DNA of 9,735 nt from assembly GCA_005777415.1 (NCBI GenBank), contig SXMI01000212.1, forward strand, positions 1-9,735, given 5' to 3'. Below the pieces are notes generated by a model. It was not told the DNA's origin. It made no database searches and worked only from the letters and a program-made list of their open reading frames with translations. Below, piece by piece: positions 1 through 6,766 of this stretch (position 1 is its first letter; each line of letters opens with the position of its first letter). Source of the stretch: Actinomycetota bacterium (lineage in GTDB: Bacteria; Actinomycetota; Acidimicrobiia; Acidimicrobiales; Microtrichaceae). The position numbers were made by a program, and so were the translations under genes.

Positions 1-430
1 CGATCGCGTACGCCTCGGTCGTCGGCTCGAGGGGACCGGTGAGGAGCGCCGGCTCGACGATGGGCTGGTCGGCCATGCGGGGGTAGATGCACGAGCTGCC
101 CAGGTACAACAACTTGGCGACGCCCACGTCTCGGGAGGCGTCGACCACGTTGGCGTGGATCATCAGGTTGTCGTACAGGAACTCGGCCGGCCGGGTGCTG
201 TTGGCCATGATCCCGCCGACCGTGCCGGCCACCAGGTACACCGCCCGGGGCCGGTTGGCCTCCATCCAGGAGCGCACGCCGGCCTGATCCCGGAGGTCGA
301 CCTCGTCACGAGTGGCGGTCAGCACGTTGCGGTGTCCGCCGGCCCGCAGTCGCCGCACCACCGCCGAGCCGACCAGACCGCGGTGGCCCGCCACGAACAC
401 GGGGTCGTCGGGGTGCACCGGGAAGGTCAC
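1..430 (-). CDS. fcl: GDP-L-fucose synthase, N-terminal 143 residues (3' end outside window)
   Basis: This is a short-chain dehydrogenase/epimerase-type enzyme that, in its family, converts GDP-4-keto-6-deoxy-D-mannose to GDP-L-fucose with NADPH in the cytoplasm. The nucleotide-binding glycine motif AGHRGLVG is at residues 14-21, VGGIMAN at 71-77, the hallmark LGSSCIYP at 110-117, and LEPTTEAYAI at 134-143 containing the catalytic Tyr141. The paired lysine of YxxxK lies just past the window edge. The order and spacing match the E. coli Fcl pattern as I remember it. The GTG start at 430 overlaps the TGA stop of the upstream epimerase gene as GTGA, and a GAGG lies about 10 nt upstream, so translation is probably coupled. 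The gene is truncated only by the window edge. The family call is firm; the sugar's destination (surface glycan or exopolysaccharide) is inferred from the neighbour. Confidence 0.93.
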   Translation of the reverse strand, partial: MTFPVHPDDPVFVAGHRGLVGSAVVRRLRAGGHRNVLTATRDEVDLRDQAGVRSWMEANRPRAVYLVAGTVGGIMANSTRPAEFLYDNLMIHANVVDASRDVGVAKLLYLGSSCIYPRMADQPIVEPALLTGPLEPTTEAYAI

Positions 431-1395
431 GGGCCGGGCACCTCGGAGGCGCCGACCGCCGCGCCGAGCTGGGCGGCGATGGCGGCGACCGTCCGCCGCA
501 TGCCGTCGTCGACCGGCACGGTCGGCTCCCACCCGAGCAGCTCCCGGGCGCGGGTGAGGTCCGGTCGGCGGCGGCTGGGGTCGTTCTCGGGTCGGGCCAC
601 GAACTCGATCGCCGAGTCGCTGCCCGTCAGGTCGATCACCATCCGGGCGATGTCGAGGACCGTGTACTCCTCGGTCGTGCCCAGGTTCACCGGGACCACG
701 ACGTCGCTGTCGAGCAGCGCCACGATCCCGTCGGCGAGGTCGTCGACGTAGCAGAAGCTCCGGGTCTGCATGCCGTCGCCGTGCACCGTCAGCGGGTGGC
801 CGGCGAGCGCCTGCTGGACGAACGTGACGACGATCCGACCGTCGTCCAGGCGCATCCGCGGCCCGTAGGTGTTGAAGATGCGGGCGATGCGGGTGTCGAG
901 TCCCCGACGGAGCCGGTAGGTGTCGACCGCCGCCTCGGAGAACCGCTTGGCCTCGTCGTAGCAGGCCCGTTCCCCCAACGTGCTGACGGACCCCCGGTAC
1001 TCCTCCGGCTGCGGGTGGACCTCGGGTTCCCCGTAGACCTCGCTGCTCGACGCGAACAGGAAGGTCGCGCCCGCCCGCTCGGCCTGGTCCAACAACCGCA
1101 GCGTGACCGTGCTCCCGGCGTGGAGGACCTCGACCGGCAGGTCGCGGAAGTGACGGGGTGACGCCGGCGAGGCCAGGTGGAGGACCGCAGCGGTGCCCGC
1201 GGGCAGGTGATCCAGGTCGGCGGCGTCACGCTCGACGAACTCGAAGCGGTCGGAGCCGAGCACGCCCACCAGGTTGGCCAGTTCGCCCGTCACGAGGCTG
1301 TCCACGCCGACGACCTTTTCGCCGCGGGCGACGAGTCGCTCCACCACGTGGGATCCGATCATGCCGGCTGCGCCGGTGACGACGACCTGTGCCAC
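427..1395 (-). CDS. UDP-glucuronate decarboxylase (UDP-xylose synthase)-type NAD-dependent epimerase
   Basis: The product is 322 aa, a usual length for bacterial extended-SDR sugar enzymes. Residues 7-14 (TGAAGMIG) form the NAD-binding GxxGxxG turn. HLASPASPRHF (73-83), SSSEVYGEPEVHPQ (116-129), CYDEAKR (145-151, catalytic Tyr146 and Lys150), RIFNTYGPRM (172-181) and GDGMQTRSFCYVDDL (206-220) follow the UDP-xylose synthase signature rather than GalE or RmlB. Glu119 sits where that subgroup carries its catalytic glutamate. The expected reaction is UDP-glucuronate to UDP-xylose plus CO2, through a 4-keto intermediate. I chose GTG at 1395 because the first beta strand begins at once; AGGAG precedes it but only about 2 nt away. 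The frame stays open upstream to 1953 but lies over the divergent amidohydrolase gene and is not convincing protein. The TGA stop overlaps the fucose synthase start. A UDP-apiose or 4-keto-pentose synthase is less likely but not excluded. Confidence 0.87.
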   Translation of the reverse strand: MAQVVVTGAAGMIGSHVVERLVARGEKVVGVDSLVTGELANLVGVLGSDRFEFVERDAADLDHLPAGTAAVLHLASPASPRHFRDLPVEVLHAGSTVTLRLLDQAERAGATFLFASSSEVYGEPEVHPQPEEYRGSVSTLGERACYDEAKRFSEAAVDTYRLRRGLDTRIARIFNTYGPRMRLDDGRIVVTFVQQALAGHPLTVHGDGMQTRSFCYVDDLADGIVALLDSDVVVPVNLGTTEEYTVLDIARMVIDLTGSDSAIEFVARPENDPSRRRPDLTRARELLGWEPTVPVDDGMRRTVAAIAAQLGAAVGASEVPGP

Positions 1396-1591
1396 GACTC
1401 CTGCTGCTCTCCGAGCTCTCCGCGAGCGCCCGAGCGAGCGCGCACCCACGGGCGAGCCTAGACGAGCCCGGATCCGGCCCTGTGCGGCGCCCGATCGGCA
1501 CCGGCGGCGGGGGTCGTGCCCGTTGTGCTGTACTCCCCGGAGCACGACGAGCGCCCGGCACCGGCCGGGCCCGGACACCCGGGGGCGGGCC
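1396..1591. promoter_or_regulatory. Divergent intergenic region between epimerase and amidohydrolase genes
   Basis: This 196-bp gap is the largest non-coding stretch in the window and must hold the start signals for both divergent units. On the minus strand, TAGGCT at 1460-1455 fits the actinobacterial -10 pattern TAnnnT, about 60 nt before the epimerase start, but no good -35 is visible at 17-18 nt. On the plus strand I see no clear -10/-35 pair. A near-perfect inverted repeat at 1521-1549 is listed separately. The sequence next to the amidohydrolase start is G/C-rich, without a strong Shine-Dalgarno. No small gene is convincing here. Confidence 0.5.
1521..1549. repeat. Inverted repeat upstream of amidohydrolase; candidate operator or hairpin
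   Basis: CGTTGTGCT (1521-1529) and AGCACGACG (1541-1549) are reverse complements at 8 of 9 positions, the exception being a G-T type mismatch, and are separated by 11 nt. The centre lies about 57 nt upstream of the GTG start at 1592. That position and arm spacing would suit a dimeric repressor such as TetR or GntR type, or a leader-RNA hairpin. No regulator gene is present in the window, so the role is inference only. Confidence 0.3.
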
Positions 1592-3289
1592 GTGACCCAC
1601 GACATCCTCATCCGCAACGGCACCGTCGTCGATGGGACAGGGGCTCCACCGGCCCGGGCCGACGTCGCCGTCACCGGCGACCGGGTCGTCGAGGTCGGTG
1701 ACCTGCGGGGGCAGGCGGCCCGGCGCACCATCGACGCCGACGGACTGGTCGTGACCCCGGGGTTCGTCGACCTCCACTCGCACCTCGACGCCCAGATCGG
1801 CTGGGATCCGACGATGTCGTCGTCCTGCTGGCACGGCGTCACGTCGGTCGTGATGGGCAACTGCGGGATGACCTTCGCCCCGGTGCGCCCGGGCGGCTCC
1901 GAGGTGCTCGCCACTGCGATGGAGTCCGTCGAGGACATCCCCGCCGCCTGCATCCTGGAGGGACTGCCCTGGGACTGGGAGGACTTCGCCGGCTACCTGG
2001 ACGCGCTCGAACGGCTGCCCCGCGGACTCAACGCCGGCGGGTACGTGGGCGACGTCGCGGTCCGGCTCTACGTCGCCGGGGACGCCGCCTGCGAGCGGGA
2101 CTTCGTGGCGACCGAGGCCCAGCTCGACGAGATGCAGCGCCTGGTGGCTGCGGCGCTCGACGCCGGCGCGCTGGGCTACTCGCTGTCGAGGAGCCTGTTC
2201 CACCGGGTCCCCGACGGGCGCAACGTCCCGGGAACCTGGACCGCCCCAGAGGAGTTCCTCCACATCGGCCGGGCGCTCGCCGACGCCGGCCGGGGCGTGT
2301 TCGAGAGCGCCCCCCGCTACAACTTCGAGCACGAACCCGGCGACCGGGTCGAGGAGGAGCTCGCGTGGATGGCCGAGCTGTCCGTGCGCACCGGCCGACC
2401 GTTCAGCTTCAACCTCCAGCAGATCGCCTCGCTCGACGACCACTACCGCCGCGTCTGCGAGCTCGCCGCCCGGGCCAATGCCGCCGGGGCCCGACTCCGG
2501 CCGCAGATCACCCCCCGCAGCGTCGGTGTGCTGTTCAGCCTGGACGCCAACTCGCTGCTCGACGGACTGGCCGCGTTCGCACCCGTCCTCGGCCGGCCCC
2601 TGGACGAGAAGCTCGCCCGGCTCCGGGACCCGCAGCACCGGGCGACGCTGCTGGACGAGGCCCGCAGGTCGCCCGTCGACCCGTACGAACGCATGTACCC
2701 GATGGACGCCGATGCGCCCGCCACCTACGCCTACGGCCCGGGGGACTCACTGGCCGCCCGGGCCCGGGCCGCCGGCGTGCACCCGCTGGAACTGCACATC
2801 GACGAGCTCGACCGCTCCGACGGTCGGTCGGTCGTGAACTGGCCGGTCATGAACACCGACGAGCAGGCGATCGCCGAGCTGATCTCCTCGCCCGTCACGA
2901 TCCTCGGACTGGCCGACGCCGGCGCGCACGCCACCCAGATCATGGATGCGAGCCAGCCCACGTGGTTCCTGGCCCACTGGGTCCGCGACGAGGGCCTCCT
3001 CACGCTGGAGGAGGGCGTGCGTCGACTCACCTCGGACACGGCCGACTTCATCGGGTACCGGGACCGCGGGACGCTGCGACCGGGCGCGTTCGCGGACATC
3101 AACGTGCTGGATCTGGACGCGCTGTCGCTCCCCGTGCCCCGGATCGTCCGGGACTTCCCAGGTGGGGCGCCCCGCTACGTCCAGGGTTCGACGGGCATCG
3201 AGCACACCATCGTCAACGGCGTGCCGTTCATGGAACGCGGCGAACACACCGGCGAGCTGGCCGGACGGATCCTCCGTTCCACCGACTGA
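1592..3289 (+). CDS. Amidohydrolase family protein, N-acyl-D-amino-acid deacylase-like
   Basis: The product is 565 aa, the length usual for the long D-aminoacylase-like branch of the metal-dependent amidohydrolases. The N-terminal strand ILIRNGTVVDGTG (5-17) and C-terminal LRPGAFADINVLD (495-507) form the split beta-sandwich typical of the superfamily. The TIM-barrel metal site is marked by HSH (His62, His64), GNCG with Cys91 as a likely bridging ligand, and ADAGAH with Asp442 as the probable catalytic aspartate. The family hydrolyses N-acyl-D-amino acids or related amides in the cytoplasm; the substrate here is not known. I do not see the histidines that provide the remaining ligands in D-aminoacylase: the corresponding stretches appear to be FNLQQ (273-277) and PQITPRSVG (304-312). 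The GTG start at 1592 places the first strand correctly but has only a weak G-rich sequence before it. It stands alone on the plus strand, divergent from the epimerase and convergent with the PEP synthase gene. Confidence 0.85.
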   Translation: MTHDILIRNGTVVDGTGAPPARADVAVTGDRVVEVGDLRGQAARRTIDADGLVVTPGFVDLHSHLDAQIGWDPTMSSSCWHGVTSVVMGNCGMTFAPVRPGGSEVLATAMESVEDIPAACILEGLPWDWEDFAGYLDALERLPRGLNAGGYVGDVAVRLYVAGDAACERDFVATEAQLDEMQRLVAAALDAGALGYSLSRSLFHRVPDGRNVPGTWTAPEEFLHIGRALADAGRGVFESAPRYNFEHEPGDRVEEELAWMAELSVRTGRPFSFNLQQIASLDDHYRRVCELAARANAAGARLRPQITPRSVGVLFSLDANSLLDGLAAFAPVLGRPLDEKLARLRDPQHRATLLDEARRSPVDPYERMYPMDADAPATYAYGPGDSLAARARAAGVHPLELHIDELDRSDGRSVVNWPVMNTDEQAIAELISSPVTILGLADAGAHATQIMDASQPTWFLAHWVRDEGLLTLEEGVRRLTSDTADFIGYRDRGTLRPGAFADINVLDLDALSLPVPRIVRDFPGGAPRYVQGSTGIEHTIVNGVPFMERGEHTGELAGRILRSTD

Positions 3290-3290
3290 C

Positions 3291-3301
3291 CGGCTCGGCC
3301 G
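3291..3301. terminator. Short hairpin in the 18-bp convergent gap; weak candidate terminator
   Basis: CGGC-TCG-GCCG forms a 4-bp stem with a 3-nt loop inside the 18 bp between the converging stops at 3289 and 3308. No T-tract follows on either strand. It is the only hairpin I can see in a place where both transcripts must end, but it is short for a terminator, so real termination may lie inside the opposing gene or be Rho-dependent. Confidence 0.2.
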
Positions 3302-3307
3302 ATGCGC

Positions 3308-5641
3308 TCAGTGCACGCTGGTCCGGGCGGCCTCGAGCACGAGTCGTCGCTCGGCGGCGGCGACCGCCCGCCGGAGCGGCCCGACGGCGTCCGGCGTGAC
3401 CGAGATCGCATCGATGCCGGCCCGGACCAGGTGCTCGGCGAAGGCCGGGTCGTCCGAGGGCGCCTGACCGCACAGTGAGGTCGCCAGACCCGCCTCCCGG
3501 GCGCCGGCCACGATGTCCGAGATGGCCGCCAGGACCGCCCGGTCCGCCGGGTCGAACAGGGGGGCGCACACGCTCGAGTCCCGGTCGACGCCGAGGAGGA
3601 GCTGGGTGAGGTCGTTGGTCCCGATGGACACGCCCGTGACTCCCAGCGCGGCGTAGTCGGCCAGGCGGTAGACGACCGACGGCACCTCGGCCATGATCCA
3701 GCGCTCCAGTCCGCGGTCGGCGCCCAGTGGCGAGGCGTCCACCAGGTCGAGACACGCCGCCAGTTCCCACCGGGTCCGCACGAACGGGATCATCAGGTGG
3801 ACGTTCGGGTGGTCGACCCGGACCCGCGCCAGCGCCTCGAGCTCGAGCCCGAACAGCACCGGGTCGCTGACGTAGCGGTAGCAGCCGCGGTAGCCGATCA
3901 TCGGATTGGACTCCCGGGGCTCGACCCCCTCGCCGCCCTCGAGCCGCGCGAACTCGTTGCTCCGGAAGTCGGTGCTGCGGTACCGGACGGGTCGCCGACC
4001 GAACGGAGCGGCGACGGCGGCGACCGCCTCGGCCAGTCGATCGACGAACCGGTCCGCCCCACCCGCTTCGACCATCGCCACCGGGTGCACACCATCGAGC
4101 GCATCGACGAGCAGGACCTCTGCCCGCAGCAGACCGACCCCGTCGACCGGGAGCGCGGCCGCCGACGCCGCCGAGGCCACCACTCCCAGGTTGACCTCGA
4201 TCCGGGTGGCCGTCGCACCGGGATCGACCGTCGGGACGGGAGTCGACGCAGCGGCCTCCGGGGGTGCGCCCGAGTCGGCGGGTACGGCCGCGCCCATCGT
4301 CACGGAACCAGCACCGCCGTCCACCGTGACGACCGTGCCGTCGGCCAGGACCCGGGTCGCGTCGTGGACACCGACCACGCACGGGACGCCGAGCTCCCGA
4401 CTCACGATCGCCGCGTGGCAGGTCGTCCCCCCGGACTCGGTCACCACCGCCGCCGCCCGGCGGAGCAGCGGGACCCAGTCGGGACTGGTGCTCCGGGCGA
4501 CCAGCACGTCCCCGGCGGTGAACGCCCCCGGGTGACGCGGGTCGGCGACGACCCGGACCGGACCGGAGGCCACCCCCCGGGACGCCCCGAGTCCGCGCAG
4601 CCCACCGGCCGAGGGACGCAGGATCGGGGAGGTGTGCGGAGACGGGGACCGACCCGGGACGATCGTCGTGATCGGACGCGACTGGAGGATCCAGAGGTCG
4701 TCGCCGACCAGGGCCCACTCGACGTCCTGGGGTCCGGCGAAGTGGTCGGCCACGGTCCGCACCGTGCGGGCGATCCCCACGACCGTGGCCTCGTCCAGCA
4801 CGTGGGGCCCGGGATCGACGCCACCGGCCACCCGGTGCACCCCGTCGCCCGACAGCACGAGCCGCTCCGACTGGCGACCGGGACGGCGCGTCGTGACCGT
4901 CCACGACGCCACGTCCACCTCGTCGTGGTCGGGCTCGACTGCGCCGCTGACGACGGACTCGCCGAGCCCCCGGGCCGACTCGACGACGACGAGCCCGGGC
5001 CCCGACCCGTCCGGGCGCTCGCTGAACGCCACGCCGGCCACGTCCGCCGGCACGGCCACCTGCACGACGACGGCCACGATCGGCTCGTCGAGCAGTCCAC
5101 GTTCCACCCGGTACGCGATCGCCCGGTCCGTGAACGCCGAGACCCAACAGGTGGAGATCGCGCGCAGCGCCTCGGTCAGGCCGCTCACCCCCAGCAGCGT
5201 GGCGTGCGCACCGGCGAACGACGCCCCGGCGGCGTCCTCCGACGTGGCCGACGACCGGACGGCCAGGACGGCCTCCGGCCCCAGGCGTTCGAGCGCGGTC
5301 GCCACGGCGACCCGGACCTCGCCGGGCACCGGGACCGACGCCACGCGTCGGCGCAGCGCGGCCGCTCGCTCCCCCCGCCGCTCCGGGTCGTCGATCGACA
5401 CGAGCGACCGGAACTCGTCCAGCACCTCCTGTCGACAGGTCGCCCCGGTGAGCGCCGCCAGGTAGGCCGACGAGGTGACGACGAATCCGGGCGGGACCCG
5501 GAACCCGGCACCTCGCAGGGAGCCCAGGTTGGCCGCCTTCCCGCCGACCTCCGCGACGTCGGGCGGACCGACGCGGTCCAGGTCGACGACGAGCCGGCCC
5601 GCAGGGGTGGGTGTCGTCGGAGCCAGCGCCGTGTCGGTCAC
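3308..5641 (-). CDS. ppsA: Phosphoenolpyruvate synthase (pyruvate, water dikinase)
   Basis: The product is 777 aa, close to the roughly 790 aa of E. coli PpsA, with all three domains. The ATP-grasp domain covers about residues 15-325: VGGKAANLGSL (32-42), VPPGFVVTS (49-57), AVRSSATSEDAAGASFAG (127-144) and DVEWALVGDDLWILQSRP (306-323). The swivelling phosphohistidine domain has GGTTCHAAIVSRELG (404-418), with phosphorylated His409. The C-terminal TIM-barrel PEP/pyruvate domain has STDFRSNEF (556-564), ENPMIG-type SNPMIGYRG (578-586), SIGTNDLTQ (672-680) and CGQAPSD (724-730), with Cys724 the probable acid/base. The expected reaction is ATP + pyruvate + water to PEP + AMP + phosphate, the first step of gluconeogenesis from C3 compounds. 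A proline/alanine-rich stretch at about 450-475 links the last two domains. The GTG start at 5641 overlaps the dehydrogenase stop (GTGA) and has no Shine-Dalgarno, which suggests coupling. A kinase for another substrate is possible but unlikely, given the intact motifs. Confidence 0.93.
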   Translation of the reverse strand: MTDTALAPTTPTPAGRLVVDLDRVGPPDVAEVGGKAANLGSLRGAGFRVPPGFVVTSSAYLAALTGATCRQEVLDEFRSLVSIDDPERRGERAAALRRRVASVPVPGEVRVAVATALERLGPEAVLAVRSSATSEDAAGASFAGAHATLLGVSGLTEALRAISTCWVSAFTDRAIAYRVERGLLDEPIVAVVVQVAVPADVAGVAFSERPDGSGPGLVVVESARGLGESVVSGAVEPDHDEVDVASWTVTTRRPGRQSERLVLSGDGVHRVAGGVDPGPHVLDEATVVGIARTVRTVADHFAGPQDVEWALVGDDLWILQSRPITTIVPGRSPSPHTSPILRPSAGGLRGLGASRGVASGPVRVVADPRHPGAFTAGDVLVARSTSPDWVPLLRRAAAVVTESGGTTCHAAIVSRELGVPCVVGVHDATRVLADGTVVTVDGGAGSVTMGAAVPADSGAPPEAAASTPVPTVDPGATATRIEVNLGVVASAASAAALPVDGVGLLRAEVLLVDALDGVHPVAMVEAGGADRFVDRLAEAVAAVAAPFGRRPVRYRSTDFRSNEFARLEGGEGVEPRESNPMIGYRGCYRYVSDPVLFGLELEALARVRVDHPNVHLMIPFVRTRWELAACLDLVDASPLGADRGLERWIMAEVPSVVYRLADYAALGVTGVSIGTNDLTQLLLGVDRDSSVCAPLFDPADRAVLAAISDIVAGAREAGLATSLCGQAPSDDPAFAEHLVRAGIDAISVTPDAVGPLRRAVAAAERRLVLEAARTSVH
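5638..5641 (-). promoter_or_regulatory. GTGA stop/start overlap coupling alcohol dehydrogenase to PEP synthase
   Basis: Read on the minus strand, GTGA carries the GTG start of PEP synthase and, one base on, the TGA stop of the dehydrogenase. The 20 nt upstream (5661-5642) hold no recognisable Shine-Dalgarno, so ribosomes ending the dehydrogenase probably restart on PEP synthase. The same arrangement occurs at 427-430 between the two nucleotide-sugar genes. Confidence 0.6.
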
Positions 5642-6678
5642 GAGGGCACCACGACGGCTCGGCCCTCGAGCTGTCCGGCCGCCATCATCCGGTACGCATC
5701 GGGTGCCTGGTCGAGTGTGAATCGCTGGACGTCGGCCCGGATCCGCCCGGACGCCCCCAGGGCCAGCACCTCCTGGAGCTCCGGGATGCTCCCCCAGTAG
5801 GTCGTGGCCACGGACACCTCGTAGGCGGGCGACGTGAACCCGACCGGCAGTGCCCCACCGGCCAGTCCGACGATCGTGAGGTGGCCGAGCGAACGGGTGA
5901 GCGCCGCGGCGAACTCGAGCGTGACCGGCGAGCCGACCAGGTCGATCGCCACGTCCACGCCGCGTCCTGCGGTGCGCCCCAGGACCTCGTCGTGCGCGAC
6001 GGGGCCCGGGAGGATCGTGTGGTGCGCACCCAGCGACGCCGCCAGCACCAGCGCCTCCGGACGCTCGTCGACCGCGATGATCGTGGCCGGCGTCAGCTCC
6101 CGGAGGATCTGCACGGCGAGGTGCCCCAGACCGCCCACACCGAGCACCAGCACCGTCGACCCGGGGACCATGAGCTCCAGGGATCGCCGGATCGCGTGGT
6201 ACGGGGTCAGGCCGGCATCGGTCAGTGGCGCCGCCACCACCGGATCCAGATCGCCGAGTTCGACCAGGTGCCGGGCCGACGGCACCAGCATGAACGGCGC
6301 CATGCCGCCGTCGGCACCCAGGCCACCGCCGGCGACCGGTCGGCGGGCCTGGTCGACGCAGTAGTTCTCGGCCCCCGTGCGGCAGCGGTGGCACCGGCCG
6401 CACCCCCACGGGCCGTAGACGGCCACGGGTGTACCCGGGTCGAGCCCCGCCACGCCCTGACCGACCGCCTCCACCCACCCTGCGTTCTCGTGGCCGAGCG
6501 TGAAGGGCGGATCGAACGGGAGCGAGCCCGGTGCGAAGTCGTGCATCAGGTGGAGGTCGGAGTGGCACGCGCCAGCACCACCGACCCGCACCAGGACCTG
6601 ACCGGGGGCCGGATCCGGGGTCGGGACGTCGGCGAACTCGGCGTCGTGCTGCCAGGAGGTGAGTCGGAGCGCCTGCAT
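5638..6678 (-). CDS. NAD-dependent zinc alcohol dehydrogenase (medium-chain, ADH-A-like)
   Basis: The product is 346 aa, a normal medium-chain dehydrogenase length. Catalytic zinc ligands are Cys38 (GACHSDLH), His63 (GHE) and probably Asp154 (PLTDAGLTPYHA). The structural zinc lobe has Cys93, Cys96, Cys99 and Cys107 (GCGRCHRC...NYC). The Rossmann motif LGVGGLG is at 179-185, and acidic Asp204 at the end of the next strand (AVDERPEA) favours NAD over NADP. The phrases YGPWGCG and PLTDAGLTPYHAI closely recall Rhodococcus ruber ADH-A, a secondary-alcohol dehydrogenase; this is from memory, not an alignment. The enzyme should interconvert alcohols and ketones or aldehydes in the cytoplasm; substrate size is not readable. 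The ATG at 6678 is the natural start although only GAGAG precedes it. An 88-bp gap separates it from the upstream GDSL gene, and its stop overlaps the PEP synthase start. Confidence 0.92.
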   Translation of the reverse strand: MQALRLTSWQHDAEFADVPTPDPAPGQVLVRVGGAGACHSDLHLMHDFAPGSLPFDPPFTLGHENAGWVEAVGQGVAGLDPGTPVAVYGPWGCGRCHRCRTGAENYCVDQARRPVAGGGLGADGGMAPFMLVPSARHLVELGDLDPVVAAPLTDAGLTPYHAIRRSLELMVPGSTVLVLGVGGLGHLAVQILRELTPATIIAVDERPEALVLAASLGAHHTILPGPVAHDEVLGRTAGRGVDVAIDLVGSPVTLEFAAALTRSLGHLTIVGLAGGALPVGFTSPAYEVSVATTYWGSIPELQEVLALGASGRIRADVQRFTLDQAPDAYRMMAAGQLEGRAVVVPS

Positions 6679-6733
6679 GCGGCCACTCTCGGGGTCGGTC
6701 CCGTCGTCGCCAACCGGGTCCGACTGATCGGCC

Positions 6734-6749
6734 CGGGACGTTCGTCCCG
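6734..6749 (-). terminator. Hairpin after GDSL hydrolase gene; candidate terminator
   Basis: CGGGACGTTCGTCCCG is a perfect inverted repeat, giving a 6-bp stem with a 4-nt loop. It starts about 18 nt after the GDSL gene's stop on the minus strand and 56 nt before the dehydrogenase start. No U-run follows, which is common for hairpins in high-GC actinobacteria, so termination strength is uncertain. It could instead be a leader structure of the dehydrogenase transcript. Confidence 0.4.
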
Positions 6750-6766
6750 ACGCCGCCGGATCGGCG

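Noticed and set aside
1396..1953. Open extension upstream of the UDP-xylose synthase-type gene on the minus strand
   Set aside because: It overlaps the divergent control region and the amidohydrolase N-terminus. Its translation has no domain features, and the Rossmann motif begins right after the GTG at 1395.
3228..5147. 639-codon open frame on the minus strand overlapping PEP synthase in another frame
   Set aside because: It is extremely Arg/Gly-rich with no domain, a shadow caused by high G+C. PEP synthase in the same region has every family motif.
3308..5641. Rifampin phosphotransferase as an alternative to PEP synthase
   Set aside because: That family ends with its phosphohistidine domain and has a drug-binding helical domain. 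Here a complete PEP/pyruvate barrel with CGQAPSD follows the histidine domain.
3797..5800. 667-codon plus-strand open frame antisense to PEP synthase and the dehydrogenase
   Set aside because: It is rich in Arg, His, Asp and Pro without recognisable motifs, and it lies wholly over well-supported genes. It is the expected antisense artefact of third-position G/C bias.
5642..6568. Upstream open extension of the PEP synthase frame
   Set aside because: It runs out of frame through the dehydrogenase gene and is Arg/Gly/Pro-rich. The ATP-grasp domain begins normally just after the GTG at 5641.
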